DNA from: Pseudomonas sp. VD-NE ins
GTDB taxonomy: Bacteria > Pseudomonadota > Gammaproteobacteria > Pseudomonadales > Pseudomonadaceae
Assembly: GCF_031882575.1 (NCBI RefSeq)
Contig: NZ_CP134772.1
Coordinates: 1 to 64,000 of the forward strand
DNA: 64,000 bases
Reading direction: 5' to 3'
Within the stretch, counting starts at the first letter, position 1. Each line of letters starts with the position of its first letter. Positions 45,931-55,674 of the stretch are shown here, in pieces. Under the pieces are notes generated by a model. It saw only the letters and a list, made by a program, of their open reading frames with translations, was not told where the DNA came from and did no database searches. Position numbers and translations under genes: made by a program.

Positions 45931-47238
45931 TCAGTTATGCGTGGTGACCTGTCCCAGGTCATCTCCGGAAGTGGTCTGCATATCGTTCTTGCGCAGGCTC
46001 GCGACATCAGCAGCCTTCACCGGCGCGCCTTTGTTGCCCCAACTGCCACGGATGAAACTCACCACATCCGCCACTTCCTGATCCGACAGTCGCCAGGCGA
46101 AACCGGGCATGGTGAAGGTCGACGGTGCCGTGTGCGTAGCTGGCAACGTACCGCCCTTGAGCACGATGTGAATGAGCGAGGTCGGATCCTCCGATTGCAG
46201 CACCGGATTGCCGGCCAGCGCCGGGAATACCCGGGTGTAACCGTGGCCGTCAGTGCGGTGGCACGCCGCGCAGTTGTCGATGTACACCGCAGCGCCACGC
46301 TGACTGTCATCCCCGTTCCACAGCGCCTTGGCGGCTTTTTCATCGTACTGATGTGGTTGATCGTTCGGATCACTGGCCGGCAGCGACTTGAGGTAGCGGG
46401 CGATGGCGGTCAGGTCGGCGTCGGTCATGTATTGCATGCTGTGGGTGACCACATCGCTCATGCCGCCGAACACCGCGCTGCGGTCGCTGCGACCGGTCTT
46501 GAGGAATTGCACCAGTTGCTCCTCGCTCCAGCTGCCGAGGCCGTCCTTGTGATCGCCGCGCAGGCTCTTGGCGATCCAGCCTTCCAGCGGCGCACTGCCG
46601 GCGAGGAAGTTGCTGCCATCGGCCGCGCTCAGGGATTTTTCCTGCATGGTCAGCGCGCGCGGGGTGTGACAGGCGCCGCAGTGGCCGAGGCCTTCGACCA
46701 GATACGCGCCACGGCTGATGACGGCATCGTCACCGACTGCCTTGTAGTCCTCGACCTTCGGCGCAAACATCCAGCGCCAGCCCATCAACGGCCAGCGCAT
46801 GCTCAACGGCCAGGGAATGTCGCTAGCCTTGTTTTCCTGCGCCACCGGTTCTACGCCGTGCATGAAGTACGCGTACAGCGCCTGCATGTCGGTTTGGCTG
46901 ACACGCGCATAGGACGGGTACGGCATCGCCGGGTACAACGTACTACCGTTTTTGGCGACGCCATGACGCACAGCCTGATCGAAATCCTCGAAGCTGTATT
47001 CACCGACGCCGGTCTTGTCTGGGGTGATGTTGGTCGAGTAGATCGTGCCGATCGGGGTTTCCATCGGCAGGCCACCGGCGAACGGTTTGCCGCCCTTGGC
47101 GGTGTGGCAAGCCACGCAGTCACCGGCGCGGGCGAGGTATTCGCCTTGTTTGATCAAGGCTTGATCAACGTCGGCCGCATGAATGGAGGCACTGCCGAGC
47201 AGCGCCAGGGTCGCGATAACGAGATTTTTCATGGTCAT
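45931..47238 (-). CDS. gluconate 2-dehydrogenase-type triheme cytochrome c subunit
   Basis: 435 residues, signal ending near IHA-A (21). Three cytochrome c domains with heme sites C41-VAC-H45, C187-GAC-H191 and C323-AAC-H327. In membrane-bound gluconate (and related alcohol/aldose) dehydrogenases this subunit anchors the complex and passes electrons to ubiquinone. Last gene of three; 6 bases after the flavoprotein. Confidence 0.92.
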   Translation of the reverse strand: MTMKNLVIATLALLGSASIHAADVDQALIKQGEYLARAGDCVACHTAKGGKPFAGGLPMETPIGTIYSTNITPDKTGVGEYSFEDFDQAVRHGVAKNGSTLYPAMPYPSYARVSQTDMQALYAYFMHGVEPVAQENKASDIPWPLSMRWPLMGWRWMFAPKVEDYKAVGDDAVISRGAYLVEGLGHCGACHTPRALTMQEKSLSAADGSNFLAGSAPLEGWIAKSLRGDHKDGLGSWSEEQLVQFLKTGRSDRSAVFGGMSDVVTHSMQYMTDADLTAIARYLKSLPASDPNDQPHQYDEKAAKALWNGDDSQRGAAVYIDNCAACHRTDGHGYTRVFPALAGNPVLQSEDPTSLIHIVLKGGTLPATHTAPSTFTMPGFAWRLSDQEVADVVSFIRGSWGNKGAPVKAADVASLRKNDMQTTSGDDLGQVTTHN

Positions 47239-47244
47239 CGCTCC

Positions 47245-49029
47245 TTAAGCCTGAACCAGCGGGCCGGGGTTTTTCAGGTATTGCTCGCGGATCGCCTTCG
47301 CCGACCAGTAGGTCAGTGCGGCAACCAGGCCCGTCGGGTTGTAACCCAAGCCTTGCGGGAATGCCGAGGCACCCGGAACGAAAACGTTGTGCACGTCCCA
47401 GCTCTGCAAGTAGCGGTTCAGCGCGCTCTTCTTTGGATCGGTGCCCATGATCGCGCCACCGTTAAGGTGGGTGGTCTGGTACGACGCCGTATTGAAGTGA
47501 TCGCCGACTTTCTTGCCGATCACGGCAATCGCTTTCGGCCCCATCGCTTCAGCGACCTTGCCCATTTTCTCGACCATGAAGCGGTTCATCTTGATGTCGT
47601 TTTCCTGCCAATCAAAGGTCATCCGCAGCAGCGGCAAACCGTAGGCATCGCGGTACACCGGATCGAGATCGAGGTAGTTGCCCCGGTAGGACTGATGCGC
47701 GCCGTGGGCGTCCATCGACACCTGGTGGGTGTAGTAATCGGCGGTCGCGCGTTTCCAGTCACTGCCCCAGGCCGGGGTGCCCGGCGGGTTCGAGGTGCCT
47801 GCAATCGGCCGGCTGCCGGCCTGGTTGACCCACATTGGCGAGCCGCCGACGAAGCCGTGCGGGCCGTGGTCGAAGTTGTCGGCGTTGAAATCGTCCAGCG
47901 CCACGCCGTTGCCGCCGGCGCCGATGAAGTTGTTGGTGTGGGTGTCCTTGTCGAAGAACGCCTTGATGGTCGCCATGTTCTGGTAGGCAAAGTTACGCCC
48001 GACCACGCCCTCGCCCGTGATCGGGTCGTATGGCTTGCCGATCCCGGAGAGCAGCATCAAGCGCACGTTGTGCAACTGAAACGCGCCGAGGATCACCAGA
48101 TCCGCCGGTTGCTCGATCTCGCGGCCCTGAGCGTCGATGTAGGTGACGCCAGTGGCTTTGCTTTTCGTACTGTCGAGGTTGATGCGCAGCACGTGGGCGT
48201 TGGCGCGCAGCTCGAAATTCGGCAGCGGTTTCAACGCCGGCAGAATGTTCACGTTTGGCGAAGCCTTGGAATACATGTAGCAGACATAACCGCTGCAGAA
48301 ACCGCAGAAGTTGCACGGACCCATCTGCGCGCCGTAAGGGTTGGTGTACGGCCCCGACGTATTCGCGGACGGCAGGTTGTAGGGTTTGTAACCGACTTCC
48401 GTAGCCGCTTTGCCGAACAGCTGTGCAGACACCGTGTTCTTCTGCGCTTCCAGCGGGAACGGGTTGGAGCGATCCGGGGCGTAGGGGTTGCCGCCCTTGC
48501 CCTGACCGACCAGTTGGCCTTTCACGGTCCAGGCCTGGCCCGAGGTGCCGAAGACCTTTTCGGCGAAATCGAAGAATGGCTCCAGCTCTTCATAGCTGAC
48601 GCCGAAGTCCTGAATGGTCATGTCCTTGGGGATAAAGCTTTTGCCGTAGCGCTCTTCGTAGTGGCTGCGCATGCGCAACTCGATCGGGTCGACCCGGAAG
48701 TGCACGCCCGACCAGTGCAAACCGGCGCCGCCAACACCATTGCCCGGCAGGAACGCGCCCAACTGGCGGTTCGGCAGAGCAATGTCGTTGACGCTGTGAC
48801 GGATGGTGACGGTTTCTTTCGAGATGTCCTGAAAGAGTTTTTTGCGCACGCTGTAGGTGAGTTCGTCGATCACCTGCGGATAGTTGCCGTCGGGGTAAGT
48901 GTCCTGCATCGGCCCGCGCTCCAGCGCCAGGACGTTGAGGCCCGCTTCGGTCAATTCCTTGGCCATGATCGCGCCGGTCCAGCCGAAACCGACGATAACC
49001 GCGTCAACCTTCTTCATTACCGTTGCCAT
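47245..49029 (-). CDS. gluconate 2-dehydrogenase flavoprotein subunit (GMC family)
   Basis: 594 residues from the ATG at 49029. FAD-binding G14-FGWTG near the N-terminus, GGAGLHWSGVHFR, a cysteine cluster C239-NF-C-GF-C-SGYV-C250 resembling the iron-sulfur site of FAD sugar dehydrogenases, and GMC C-terminal region THLNGGAIMGTDP with VFVPGASAFPQGLGYNPT. Oxidises gluconate to 2-ketogluconate on the periplasmic side; it probably rides the Tat signal of the small subunit. Other aldonates or polyols are possible substrates. Confidence 0.92.
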   Translation of the reverse strand: MATVMKKVDAVIVGFGWTGAIMAKELTEAGLNVLALERGPMQDTYPDGNYPQVIDELTYSVRKKLFQDISKETVTIRHSVNDIALPNRQLGAFLPGNGVGGAGLHWSGVHFRVDPIELRMRSHYEERYGKSFIPKDMTIQDFGVSYEELEPFFDFAEKVFGTSGQAWTVKGQLVGQGKGGNPYAPDRSNPFPLEAQKNTVSAQLFGKAATEVGYKPYNLPSANTSGPYTNPYGAQMGPCNFCGFCSGYVCYMYSKASPNVNILPALKPLPNFELRANAHVLRINLDSTKSKATGVTYIDAQGREIEQPADLVILGAFQLHNVRLMLLSGIGKPYDPITGEGVVGRNFAYQNMATIKAFFDKDTHTNNFIGAGGNGVALDDFNADNFDHGPHGFVGGSPMWVNQAGSRPIAGTSNPPGTPAWGSDWKRATADYYTHQVSMDAHGAHQSYRGNYLDLDPVYRDAYGLPLLRMTFDWQENDIKMNRFMVEKMGKVAEAMGPKAIAVIGKKVGDHFNTASYQTTHLNGGAIMGTDPKKSALNRYLQSWDVHNVFVPGASAFPQGLGYNPTGLVAALTYWSAKAIREQYLKNPGPLVQA

Positions 49030-49031
49030 GC

Positions 49032-49778
49032 TTACGCCCTCTCGCCGCGAATCGAAACTGCCGGGAAGGGGTATTGCTCGTTGCGTTCCACCCAATCCAT
49101 GAAATCGGCGCGGGCGCCGGGGAAGCCGATCATGGTCCAGCCGACCATGCCTTTGTTGCCGCCGTGGATCGGGTCGCAGAAGAACCCTTCCTTGGTGTTT
49201 TGCAGCAGCAGGTTGAAGAAAATCTTCGCTGGAACGGCGTCAAACTGAGGTTTGCCGGCTTCGAGTTGCTTGAGCAAATCATCTCGGGTAGCGCTGTCTT
49301 GCTCAGCAAATACTTTACCGTTGAGGGATTTTGCCCACTGATCCGTGGCGGCGATGCCGAGGCGATAAATCTCTTTGGGCACCAGTTTGCTCTGCCAGCC
49401 CATCTCGGGCGCGGCGTCGGCGTTGAACGGGCCTTGCATGTACCACAGGGCACCGGCGGCATAAGGCGTGTTCATCTGCCGGTCGATGTATTCCGGCACG
49501 CCGGCTTCGAGCGCGCCCGGGCCTTGGGCATCGTTGGGGATCAATTGCGCGACGGCGGCATTGATGAACGCCCATTCTTCGGCGGTGAAATAGTTCGGTT
49601 GGTAGACGCTGGCGTCAGCACGAACCGGTTGTGGCGCGGGCGCAGCCGGTGCCGCTTCAGGCGCTGCTTGCAGGACGCTGCTGCCCAGACCAGTACCGGC
49701 GAGGGTGACCACTGGGATCAGGGTCAGGGATTTGCGCAAAAACTCACGCCGCGGGTTGTCTCGATCTTCATCAGACAT
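49032..49778 (-). CDS. gluconate 2-dehydrogenase small (gamma) subunit with Tat signal
   Basis: 248 residues from the ATG at 49778 (GAGGTG site). Twin-arginine signal DNPRREFLRKSLTLIPVVTLAG, then the subunit-3 domain (FTAEEWAFINAAVAQLIPND, GFFCDPIHGGNKGMVGWTMIGFPG). Chaperones or co-exports the flavoprotein. First gene of the operon, 2 bases before the flavoprotein start. Confidence 0.92.
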   Translation of the reverse strand: MSDEDRDNPRREFLRKSLTLIPVVTLAGTGLGSSVLQAAPEAAPAAPAPQPVRADASVYQPNYFTAEEWAFINAAVAQLIPNDAQGPGALEAGVPEYIDRQMNTPYAAGALWYMQGPFNADAAPEMGWQSKLVPKEIYRLGIAATDQWAKSLNGKVFAEQDSATRDDLLKQLEAGKPQFDAVPAKIFFNLLLQNTKEGFFCDPIHGGNKGMVGWTMIGFPGARADFMDWVERNEQYPFPAVSIRGERA

Positions 49779-50083
49779 TGGGGTGCACCTCATCAGGCAT
49801 TAGAGGACAGCCGCTTCTGCGAGCGGCTTGAGGATTTTTCGTCGCGACGACAGCGGTCTGACCCAGGAAAAGGGGACGCGCCTGCAACATCATGTGACAA
49901 ATGGTAGCAGGCTAAGCTTCTCGATGAACCGATTCATCGGAAAAAAACAGCGGTTTTCTGAGTGGCTGTGCATGAAACCGTGCCGATTCACGATTCTTTG
50001 ACAAGCGCCTCACAGGGCTTTGACCGCGCAACGCCGAAGCTGCGGTTCCTATCACCGATGAACCCCGACACGGTTACCCCAGC
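49779..50083. other. divergent region between gluconate dehydrogenase operon and phosphatase gene
   Basis: 305 bases without a gene. An inverted repeat AGCCGCT-TCTGCG-AGCGGCT (49809-49828) lies in the leader of the dehydrogenase operon; it could be an mRNA hairpin or operator. Confidence 0.45.
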
Positions 50084-50728
50084 ATGTCCCGAGTGCGTTT
50101 GTTTCCTGCTTTGTGTTTATCGCTTGTTGCGCTGTTGCACTGGCTGCCTGCCCGGGCTGCGGCGACAGCGACGGCCCGTCCCGCTGATTGGGCGCAACCG
50201 GTCGAAGTGCAATACAACCTGTTCCAGATGTCGCCGACGCTCTATCGCAGCGCATTGCCGGATGGCGGCGCGGTGCCGTTGCTGAAAAATCTCAAGGTCG
50301 CCACGGTGATCAACTTCCTCCCGGAAGCCGACAGCAACTGGTTGTCCGAGCCGGGCATTAATCAGGTGCAACTGCCGTATCGCACCAATCACGTCGACGA
50401 CGCCGATGTGCTCAAGACCTTGCGGGCTATTCAGGCTGCCGAAGCCAACGGCCCGGTGCTGATGCATTGCAAACACGGTTCCGACCGTACGGGCCTGATG
50501 GCGGCGATGTATCGCGTGGTGGTACAGGGCTGGAGCAAAGAGGATGCCTTGAGCGAGATGACCCAGGGCGGATTTGGCGAGAGTGGGCACTTCCGCGACA
50601 GCGTGCGCTACGTGATGCAGGCCGATGTCGACAAACTGCGCACGGCGCTGGCCAATGGCGATTGCAGCACCAGCGCGTTCGCTACCTGCTCGATGAAGAG
50701 CTGGTTTCAGTCAGTCAATCTGAAGTGA
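50084..50728 (+). CDS. TpbA-like periplasmic dual-specificity phosphatase
   Basis: 214 residues with a signal peptide (about 1-25, LPARA-A). Cysteine phosphatase signature HCKHGSDRTG with C129 and R135; general acid probably D105 or D106. It resembles TpbA of P. aeruginosa, a periplasmic DUSP that lowers c-di-GMP through the YfiN/TpbB pathway, but no yfiN lies in this window, so orthology is unproven. C-terminal cysteines (NGDCSTSAFATCSM) may form a disulfide. Monocistronic. Confidence 0.82.
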   Translation: MSRVRLFPALCLSLVALLHWLPARAAATATARPADWAQPVEVQYNLFQMSPTLYRSALPDGGAVPLLKNLKVATVINFLPEADSNWLSEPGINQVQLPYRTNHVDDADVLKTLRAIQAAEANGPVLMHCKHGSDRTGLMAAMYRVVVQGWSKEDALSEMTQGGFGESGHFRDSVRYVMQADVDKLRTALANGDCSTSAFATCSMKSWFQSVNLK

Positions 50729-50773
50729 AGACAACCTCCCACCGCATTGCGCGGAGGGAGGTCATGTTGCGAC

Positions 50774-51061
50774 TCAGTCTTCGGTCTTCTTTTTGAGCTT
50801 CGGATTCGGGAAGAACTGCACCGCCTGTACCGTCTTGTCTGGCGCGGGTTTGTTCAGCGCGCTGGTGTTGACCCGCGTGCCCAGTTCTTTCGGTACCGAC
50901 AGACCTTGCTCGTTCAGCGTATCGGAGTAACCGCAAGCCACACATTCACGGTGCGGCACGCTGTCTTCGTTCCACATCATCAACTTGTCCGGCTCGCTGC
51001 ACGCCGGGCAGACCGCCCCGGCGATAAAACGTTTTTTGGTAATCACAGGCCCCTCACTCAT
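50774..51061 (-). CDS. yheV: YheV-family zinc-ribbon protein
   Basis: 95 residues with a four-cysteine ribbon: VCPACSEPDKLMMW and HRECVACGYSD. Cytoplasmic, function unknown, often next to prlC. Start overlaps the prlC stop by 4 bases, so translationally coupled. Confidence 0.87.
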   Translation of the reverse strand: MSEGPVITKKRFIAGAVCPACSEPDKLMMWNEDSVPHRECVACGYSDTLNEQGLSVPKELGTRVNTSALNKPAPDKTVQAVQFFPNPKLKKKTED

Positions 51062-53109
51062 GCTGCCGCGTCCTCACTGAGGCCGCTGTGGCGCAACAGT
51101 GCGTCAATCGACGGCTCACGACCACGGAAGTCGACGAACAGCACCATCGGTGCCTGCGAACCGCCGCGCGCCAGAATCGCTTCGCGGAACGCGCGACCGG
51201 TTTCAGCGTTGAGCACGCCGTCTTCTTCAAACTTCGAGAAGGCATCCGCCGACAGCACTTCAGCCCACTTGTAGCTGTAGTAACCCGCCGCGTAACCGCC
51301 GGCGAAGATGTGCGCGAAGCTGTTCGGGAAGCGGTTATAGGCCGGCGGACGCATCACCGACACCTCGTCACGCACGCCCTCGAGCACTTGCAGCGGACTG
51401 CGGCCGTCACCGTGGGTGGCGTGCAATTCGAAGTCGAACAGCGAGAACTCGAGCTGACGGACCATCATCAGGCCGGACTGGAAATTTTTCGCCGCGAGCA
51501 TTTTTTCCAGCAGATCCTGCGGCAGCGGCTCGCCGCTTTCGTAATGACCGGAAATCAGCGCGAGGCCTTCCGGCTCCCAGCACCAGTTTTCCATGAACTG
51601 GCTTGGCAACTCGACCGCATCCCACGCCACGCCGTTGATCCCGGAAACGCCGGCGTGATCCACGCGGGTCAGCAGGTGATGCAGGCCATGGCCGAACTCG
51701 TGGAACAGCGTGGTCACTTCATCGTGGGTCAGCAGCGCTGGTTTGCCGCTGTCGGCCGGAGTGAAGTTGCACACCAGATTGGCCACCGGGCTTTGCAGTA
51801 CGCCATCAACCGTGCGGCGACGGTCGCGGGCGCCGTCCATCCACGCACCGCCACGCTTGTTGGCGCGGGCATAGAGGTCGAAGAAGAAGCGGCCGACGTG
51901 CTGACCGTTTTCCTTGATCTCGAACAGGCGCACGTCCGGGTGCCAGGTATCGAAGCCTTTCTGCTCGGCGATTTCGATGCCGTACAGACGCTGGACGATG
52001 GCAAACAGGCCGCCCAGCACTTTGTCGATCGGGAAGTAAGCGCGCAGGGTTTCCTGAGCAACGCTGTAGCGTTGTTCACGCAGCTTCTCGCCGTAGAAAC
52101 CGCTGTCCCAGCTTTGCAGATCGGCGCAGCCCTGTTCGGCGGCGTAGGCGCGTAGCTGTTGCAGATCCTGCGCAGCAAACGGCTTGCTGCGCTTGGCCAG
52201 ATCGCGCAGGAAGCTCAGCACCTGATCGCTGGAGTCGGCCATTTTGGTGGCCAGGCTCAGCTCGGAGAAGCTGGCAAAACCCAGCAACTTGGCCAGTTCC
52301 TGACGCAGGTCGAGGATCTCTTCCATCACCGGGCCGTTGTCGTTCTGACCGGCGTTCGGGCCTTGATCCGAGGCGCGGGTGCAGTAGGCGGCGTAGACTT
52401 CTTCACGCAGCGCACGATCTTGCGCGTAGGTCATCACCGCGTAGTAGCTCGGAAATTCCAGGGTGATCAGCCAGCCATCCAGGCCTTTGGCCTGTGCGGC
52501 GGCAGCCATTTGCGCCTTGGCCGAATCGGTCAGGCCGGCGAGGGCGGCTTCGTCGGTGACGTGCTTGGTCCACGCCTGCGTGGCGTCGAGCAGTTGATTG
52601 GAGAAGCGGCTGCCCAGCTCGGACAGTTTGCTCTGCACTTCGGCGTAGCGCTTCTGTTCGGCTTCCGGCAGGTCGATACCCGACAGACGGAAGTCACGCA
52701 GGGCGTGTTCCAGAATAGTCTTTTGCGCCACGTCGAAACCAGCGGCTTCCGGGCTGTTGGCCAGCGCTTCATAAGCCTGGAACAGCTCGCGGTTCTGGCC
52801 CATCTCGGTGGAGTAGGCGCTCAGGGCAGGCAGGCACGACTCGTAGGCTTCGCGAAGCTCGGCGCTGTTGCACACGGCGTTGAGGTGGCTGACCGGGCTC
52901 CAGGCAGCGCCGAGACGGTCATTGAGTTCGTCCATCGCCAGTACCAGGCCGGCCCAGGTCGGGTTCTGGCCTTGGGTCTTGAGGATTTCGGCGATGGCGG
53001 CGCGGTTGTCGGCCAGGATCGTTTCGATGGCGGGCAGGACGTGTTCGGCACGGATCGTGGAGAACGGTGGCAGGTCGTAGGACTGCAGCAGAGGGTTGTT
53101 CACGCTCAC
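51058..53109 (-). CDS. prlC: oligopeptidase A (PrlC)
   Basis: 683 residues of the M3 thimet-oligopeptidase family with zinc site TLFHEFGHGLHHLL. Cytoplasmic, degrades signal peptides and other oligopeptides. Start chosen at the GTG at 53109 (MSVNNPLLQSYDLPPF) with AAGGTG 6 bases upstream; a GTG at 53118 would add three residues. Heads the prlC-yheV operon, divergent from the gamma-carbonic anhydrase gene. Confidence 0.95.
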   Translation of the reverse strand: MSVNNPLLQSYDLPPFSTIRAEHVLPAIETILADNRAAIAEILKTQGQNPTWAGLVLAMDELNDRLGAAWSPVSHLNAVCNSAELREAYESCLPALSAYSTEMGQNRELFQAYEALANSPEAAGFDVAQKTILEHALRDFRLSGIDLPEAEQKRYAEVQSKLSELGSRFSNQLLDATQAWTKHVTDEAALAGLTDSAKAQMAAAAQAKGLDGWLITLEFPSYYAVMTYAQDRALREEVYAAYCTRASDQGPNAGQNDNGPVMEEILDLRQELAKLLGFASFSELSLATKMADSSDQVLSFLRDLAKRSKPFAAQDLQQLRAYAAEQGCADLQSWDSGFYGEKLREQRYSVAQETLRAYFPIDKVLGGLFAIVQRLYGIEIAEQKGFDTWHPDVRLFEIKENGQHVGRFFFDLYARANKRGGAWMDGARDRRRTVDGVLQSPVANLVCNFTPADSGKPALLTHDEVTTLFHEFGHGLHHLLTRVDHAGVSGINGVAWDAVELPSQFMENWCWEPEGLALISGHYESGEPLPQDLLEKMLAAKNFQSGLMMVRQLEFSLFDFELHATHGDGRSPLQVLEGVRDEVSVMRPPAYNRFPNSFAHIFAGGYAAGYYSYKWAEVLSADAFSKFEEDGVLNAETGRAFREAILARGGSQAPMVLFVDFRGREPSIDALLRHSGLSEDAAA

Positions 53110-53197
53110 GGTTGGCACCTTGGCTGGGGAAACATTGCCCCATCTTAATTACAATCGGCATCATCCGCAGCTATCGGCGACAGAGAGAGAAATTATC

Positions 53198-53743
53198 GTG
53201 TCCGTTCGCAAGTACCAGAATCACACCCCCAGCCTGAGCAAAGGCGCATTTGTCGACGCCTCGGCGGTGGTGATCGGCGACGTCGAAATCGGTGAAGACA
53301 GCTCGGTCTGGCCGCTGACCGTGATCCGCGGCGACATGCACCGCATCCGCATCGGCGCGCGCACCAGCGTCCAGGACGGCTGCGTGTTGCACATCACCCA
53401 CGCCGGCCCGTTCAATCCGGACGGCTTCCCGCTGCTGATTGGCGATGACGTGACCATCGCCCACAAAGTCATGCTGCATGGCTGCACCGTCGGCAGCCGC
53501 GTGTTGATCGGCATGGGCAGCATCGTCATGGACGGCGCGGTGGTTGAGGACGACGTGATCATCGGCGCCGGCAGCCTGGTGCCGCCGGGCAAGCGCCTTG
53601 AAAGCGGCTTCCTTTATGTCGGCAGTCCGGTGAAACAGATCCGTCCGTTGAGCGACAAGGAAAACGCCTTCTTCACCTACAGCGCCGCCAATTACGTGAA
53701 GCTCAAGGACCTGCATCTGGCCGAAGGCTACGAAACACTCTGA
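53198..53743 (+). CDS. gamma-carbonic-anhydrase-family hexapeptide protein (YrdA-like)
   Basis: 181 residues, GTG start with GAGAGAG upstream. Left-handed beta-helix of hexapeptide repeats (VIGDVEIGEDSSVWPLTVIRGD) with conserved metal histidines in CVLHITH and AHKVMLHG. Relatives bind zinc and are called gamma-carbonic anhydrases, but many lack strong activity. Followed by the HAD gene 29 bases later, likely operon. Confidence 0.88.
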   Translation: MSVRKYQNHTPSLSKGAFVDASAVVIGDVEIGEDSSVWPLTVIRGDMHRIRIGARTSVQDGCVLHITHAGPFNPDGFPLLIGDDVTIAHKVMLHGCTVGSRVLIGMGSIVMDGAVVEDDVIIGAGSLVPPGKRLESGFLYVGSPVKQIRPLSDKENAFFTYSAANYVKLKDLHLAEGYETL

Positions 53744-53772
53744 ATCGAATTCGCGACTGCTCAGGAATACCC

Positions 53773-54423
53773 ATGCATTACCAAACCGTACTGTTCGACC
53801 TCGATGGCACCCTGACCGACCCGCGTGAGGGCATCACCCGTTCGATCCAGTTTGCCCTCGCCAGGCTTGGCATCGATGAGCCGGATTTGACCAAACTGGA
53901 ACACTTCATCGGCCCGCCGTTGTTGCAGGCGTTTATGCAGTTCTATGAGTTTGACGAGGCCAAGGCGTGGCAGGCGGTGAATTTCTATCGTGAGCGCTTC
54001 AAGGTCACTGGCCTGTATGAGAACCGTGTGTTCGAAGGTGTTACGCCGTTGCTGGAAACCCTGAGCGGGCAGGGCCGGCAGCTGTATATCGCGACTTCGA
54101 AACCGTGGGAATTTGCCCGCGAGATTGCCCGGCACTTCGACTTCGCCCGGCATTTCAAGGTGATCTACGGCAGTGAACTGGATGGCACGCGGACCAACAA
54201 GGTTGAGTTGATTGCGCATCTGATCAAGGAAGAAGGGCTGGATCCGGCGGATACGCTGATGATTGGCGATCGCAAGCATGACTTGATCGGGGCGCGCAGC
54301 AACGGTCTGGATGCGGCGGCGGTCGGTTATGGGTTTGGCAGTTTTGAAGAGTTGAATGCCGAGGCGCCGGCTTATCACTTTGAAACGCTGGACGAATTGC
54401 ATCAGGCGTTTCTGCAGCGCTGA
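53773..54423 (+). CDS. HAD-family phosphatase (phosphoglycolate phosphatase-like)
   Basis: 216 residues. HAD motif I FDLDGTLTDP (nucleophile D9, acid D11), motif II YIATSKP, motif III K and MIGDRKHDLIGARSNG. Cap type as in Gph. The exact substrate is unknown. Confidence 0.88.
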   Translation: MHYQTVLFDLDGTLTDPREGITRSIQFALARLGIDEPDLTKLEHFIGPPLLQAFMQFYEFDEAKAWQAVNFYRERFKVTGLYENRVFEGVTPLLETLSGQGRQLYIATSKPWEFAREIARHFDFARHFKVIYGSELDGTRTNKVELIAHLIKEEGLDPADTLMIGDRKHDLIGARSNGLDAAAVGYGFGSFEELNAEAPAYHFETLDELHQAFLQR

Positions 54424-54433
54424 TCCGTACGCT

Positions 54434-54514
54434 ATCGCTGGCAAGCCAGCTCCCACAGGTGAGCGATGTACTCAAGTCCAACGGTGTCCCTGTGGGAGCT
54501 GGCTTGCCAGCGAT
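54434..54514. repeat. REP palindrome pair, GTGGGAGCTGGCTTGCCAGCGAT class
   Basis: ATCGCTGGCAAGCCAGCTCC... and its complement about 33 bases apart, between convergent genes. A third REP sequence class in the window. Confidence 0.9.
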
Positions 54515-54523
54515 GAGGCCAGT

Positions 54524-55615
54524 TCAGCCACTGAAGGCTTGAGAGTCTGCCAACGCTTTCAGCGCCGCCTTACGCTCAGCCACCGGCAGCCCACCCAACT
54601 TCTCTACCTCCGCATAAAACCTCAGCCAATCCCCTCCGTTATTTTTGAACAACGCCGCAAACGCCGGCACCCACTGGTCATAAAGTCCAAACGGCAGCAA
54701 TCGCGCATTGTTCAGCGGCGTATTCACCCAAGCGTCATAACGCTTGTCCCCGGCCCACTGGCTGTCCCTCATCAGCCGATAATCCCGGCGAAACTGTTCG
54801 AACTCGGCTGCTTTGTGTTCGCGCATTTGCTCAACCGGTATTGACTGCGCGTAGAGCTTTTCCAGCCGTGAGCGGGTATCGAGGACCAATTCAATAAACT
54901 GATCGCGCTGCTTCAGCCGTGAATCGGTATCCGCCGGCAACCCGCGAAACGCCCGCCACTGCCGCGTGCCTTCCTGCTCGACAAACGTGGCAAAGGATTC
55001 GTTGAATTCGGTGTCGTCCTTCACATAGAAACGCTGGTGCGCCAGCTCGTGAAAGATCAGCGTGGCCAGGCGCTCGTCGCCCCAGCCCATCATCGAATTG
55101 AGGATCGGGTCGTTGAACCAGCCGAGCGTCGAGTAAGCCTCAACACCGCCAATCGAAACATCCATGCCCTGCAGGCGCTGGATTGCCGCTTCGCCTCGCG
55201 CGGCGCTCTGACTGTAATAGCCGCGATAGGCCACACACCCGGCAATCGGGAAGCAATGGTTTTGCGGCGTCAGGGAGAACTCCTGCGTGGCAAACACATT
55301 CCACACGACGTACGGGCGATGGATATCGGCGTAAAGGCGATAGCTCTGGTTATCCGGCAAATGCAGATGCTCGCTGGCAAAGGCGCGGGCCTTCTGCGAT
55401 TGAGCCAAGTGTGCGCGCAGTGTCGCGTCGCGATTCGGGTCGTTGATCACCTTTTCCACAGGCTCTCGCGCCCGTAGCAATTGCAGCTGACCGCTGGCCA
55501 ACTGGCTGTAATAGCTGACGCTGGCGCAACCGTTGAGCAACAAAAACAACACACCCGGAAACAAAACCCGAAAAACGCGATCAAGTAACCCAAGGCTTGG
55601 AAACGGCCTGATCAA
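54524..55615 (-). CDS. zinc aminopeptidase-like lipoprotein (PF10023 type)
   Basis: 363 residues from a TTG at 55615 with GGGGGA upstream; no ATG is suitably placed, so the start is uncertain. Hydrophobic leader ending LLLNGC-ASV (lipobox, C30). Metalloprotease site LIFHELAHQRFY (H189, E190, H193) with downstream NESFATFVE supplying a third ligand. Annotated in relatives as putative aminopeptidase. Divergent from the lipoprotein pair. Confidence 0.82.
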   Translation of the reverse strand: MIRPFPSLGLLDRVFRVLFPGVLFLLLNGCASVSYYSQLASGQLQLLRAREPVEKVINDPNRDATLRAHLAQSQKARAFASEHLHLPDNQSYRLYADIHRPYVVWNVFATQEFSLTPQNHCFPIAGCVAYRGYYSQSAARGEAAIQRLQGMDVSIGGVEAYSTLGWFNDPILNSMMGWGDERLATLIFHELAHQRFYVKDDTEFNESFATFVEQEGTRQWRAFRGLPADTDSRLKQRDQFIELVLDTRSRLEKLYAQSIPVEQMREHKAAEFEQFRRDYRLMRDSQWAGDKRYDAWVNTPLNNARLLPFGLYDQWVPAFAALFKNNGGDWLRFYAEVEKLGGLPVAERKAALKALADSQAFSG

Positions 55616-55674
55616 AATAAGAAATCCCCCGGAGAGTCTGTCCGCAAGACTATCCCGCCTTAAGGAGCACCGCT

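Noticed and set aside
45775..49248. A 1157-codon open frame opposite the gluconate dehydrogenase genes
   Set aside because: Runs antisense through three well-defined genes and has the composition of a shadow frame.
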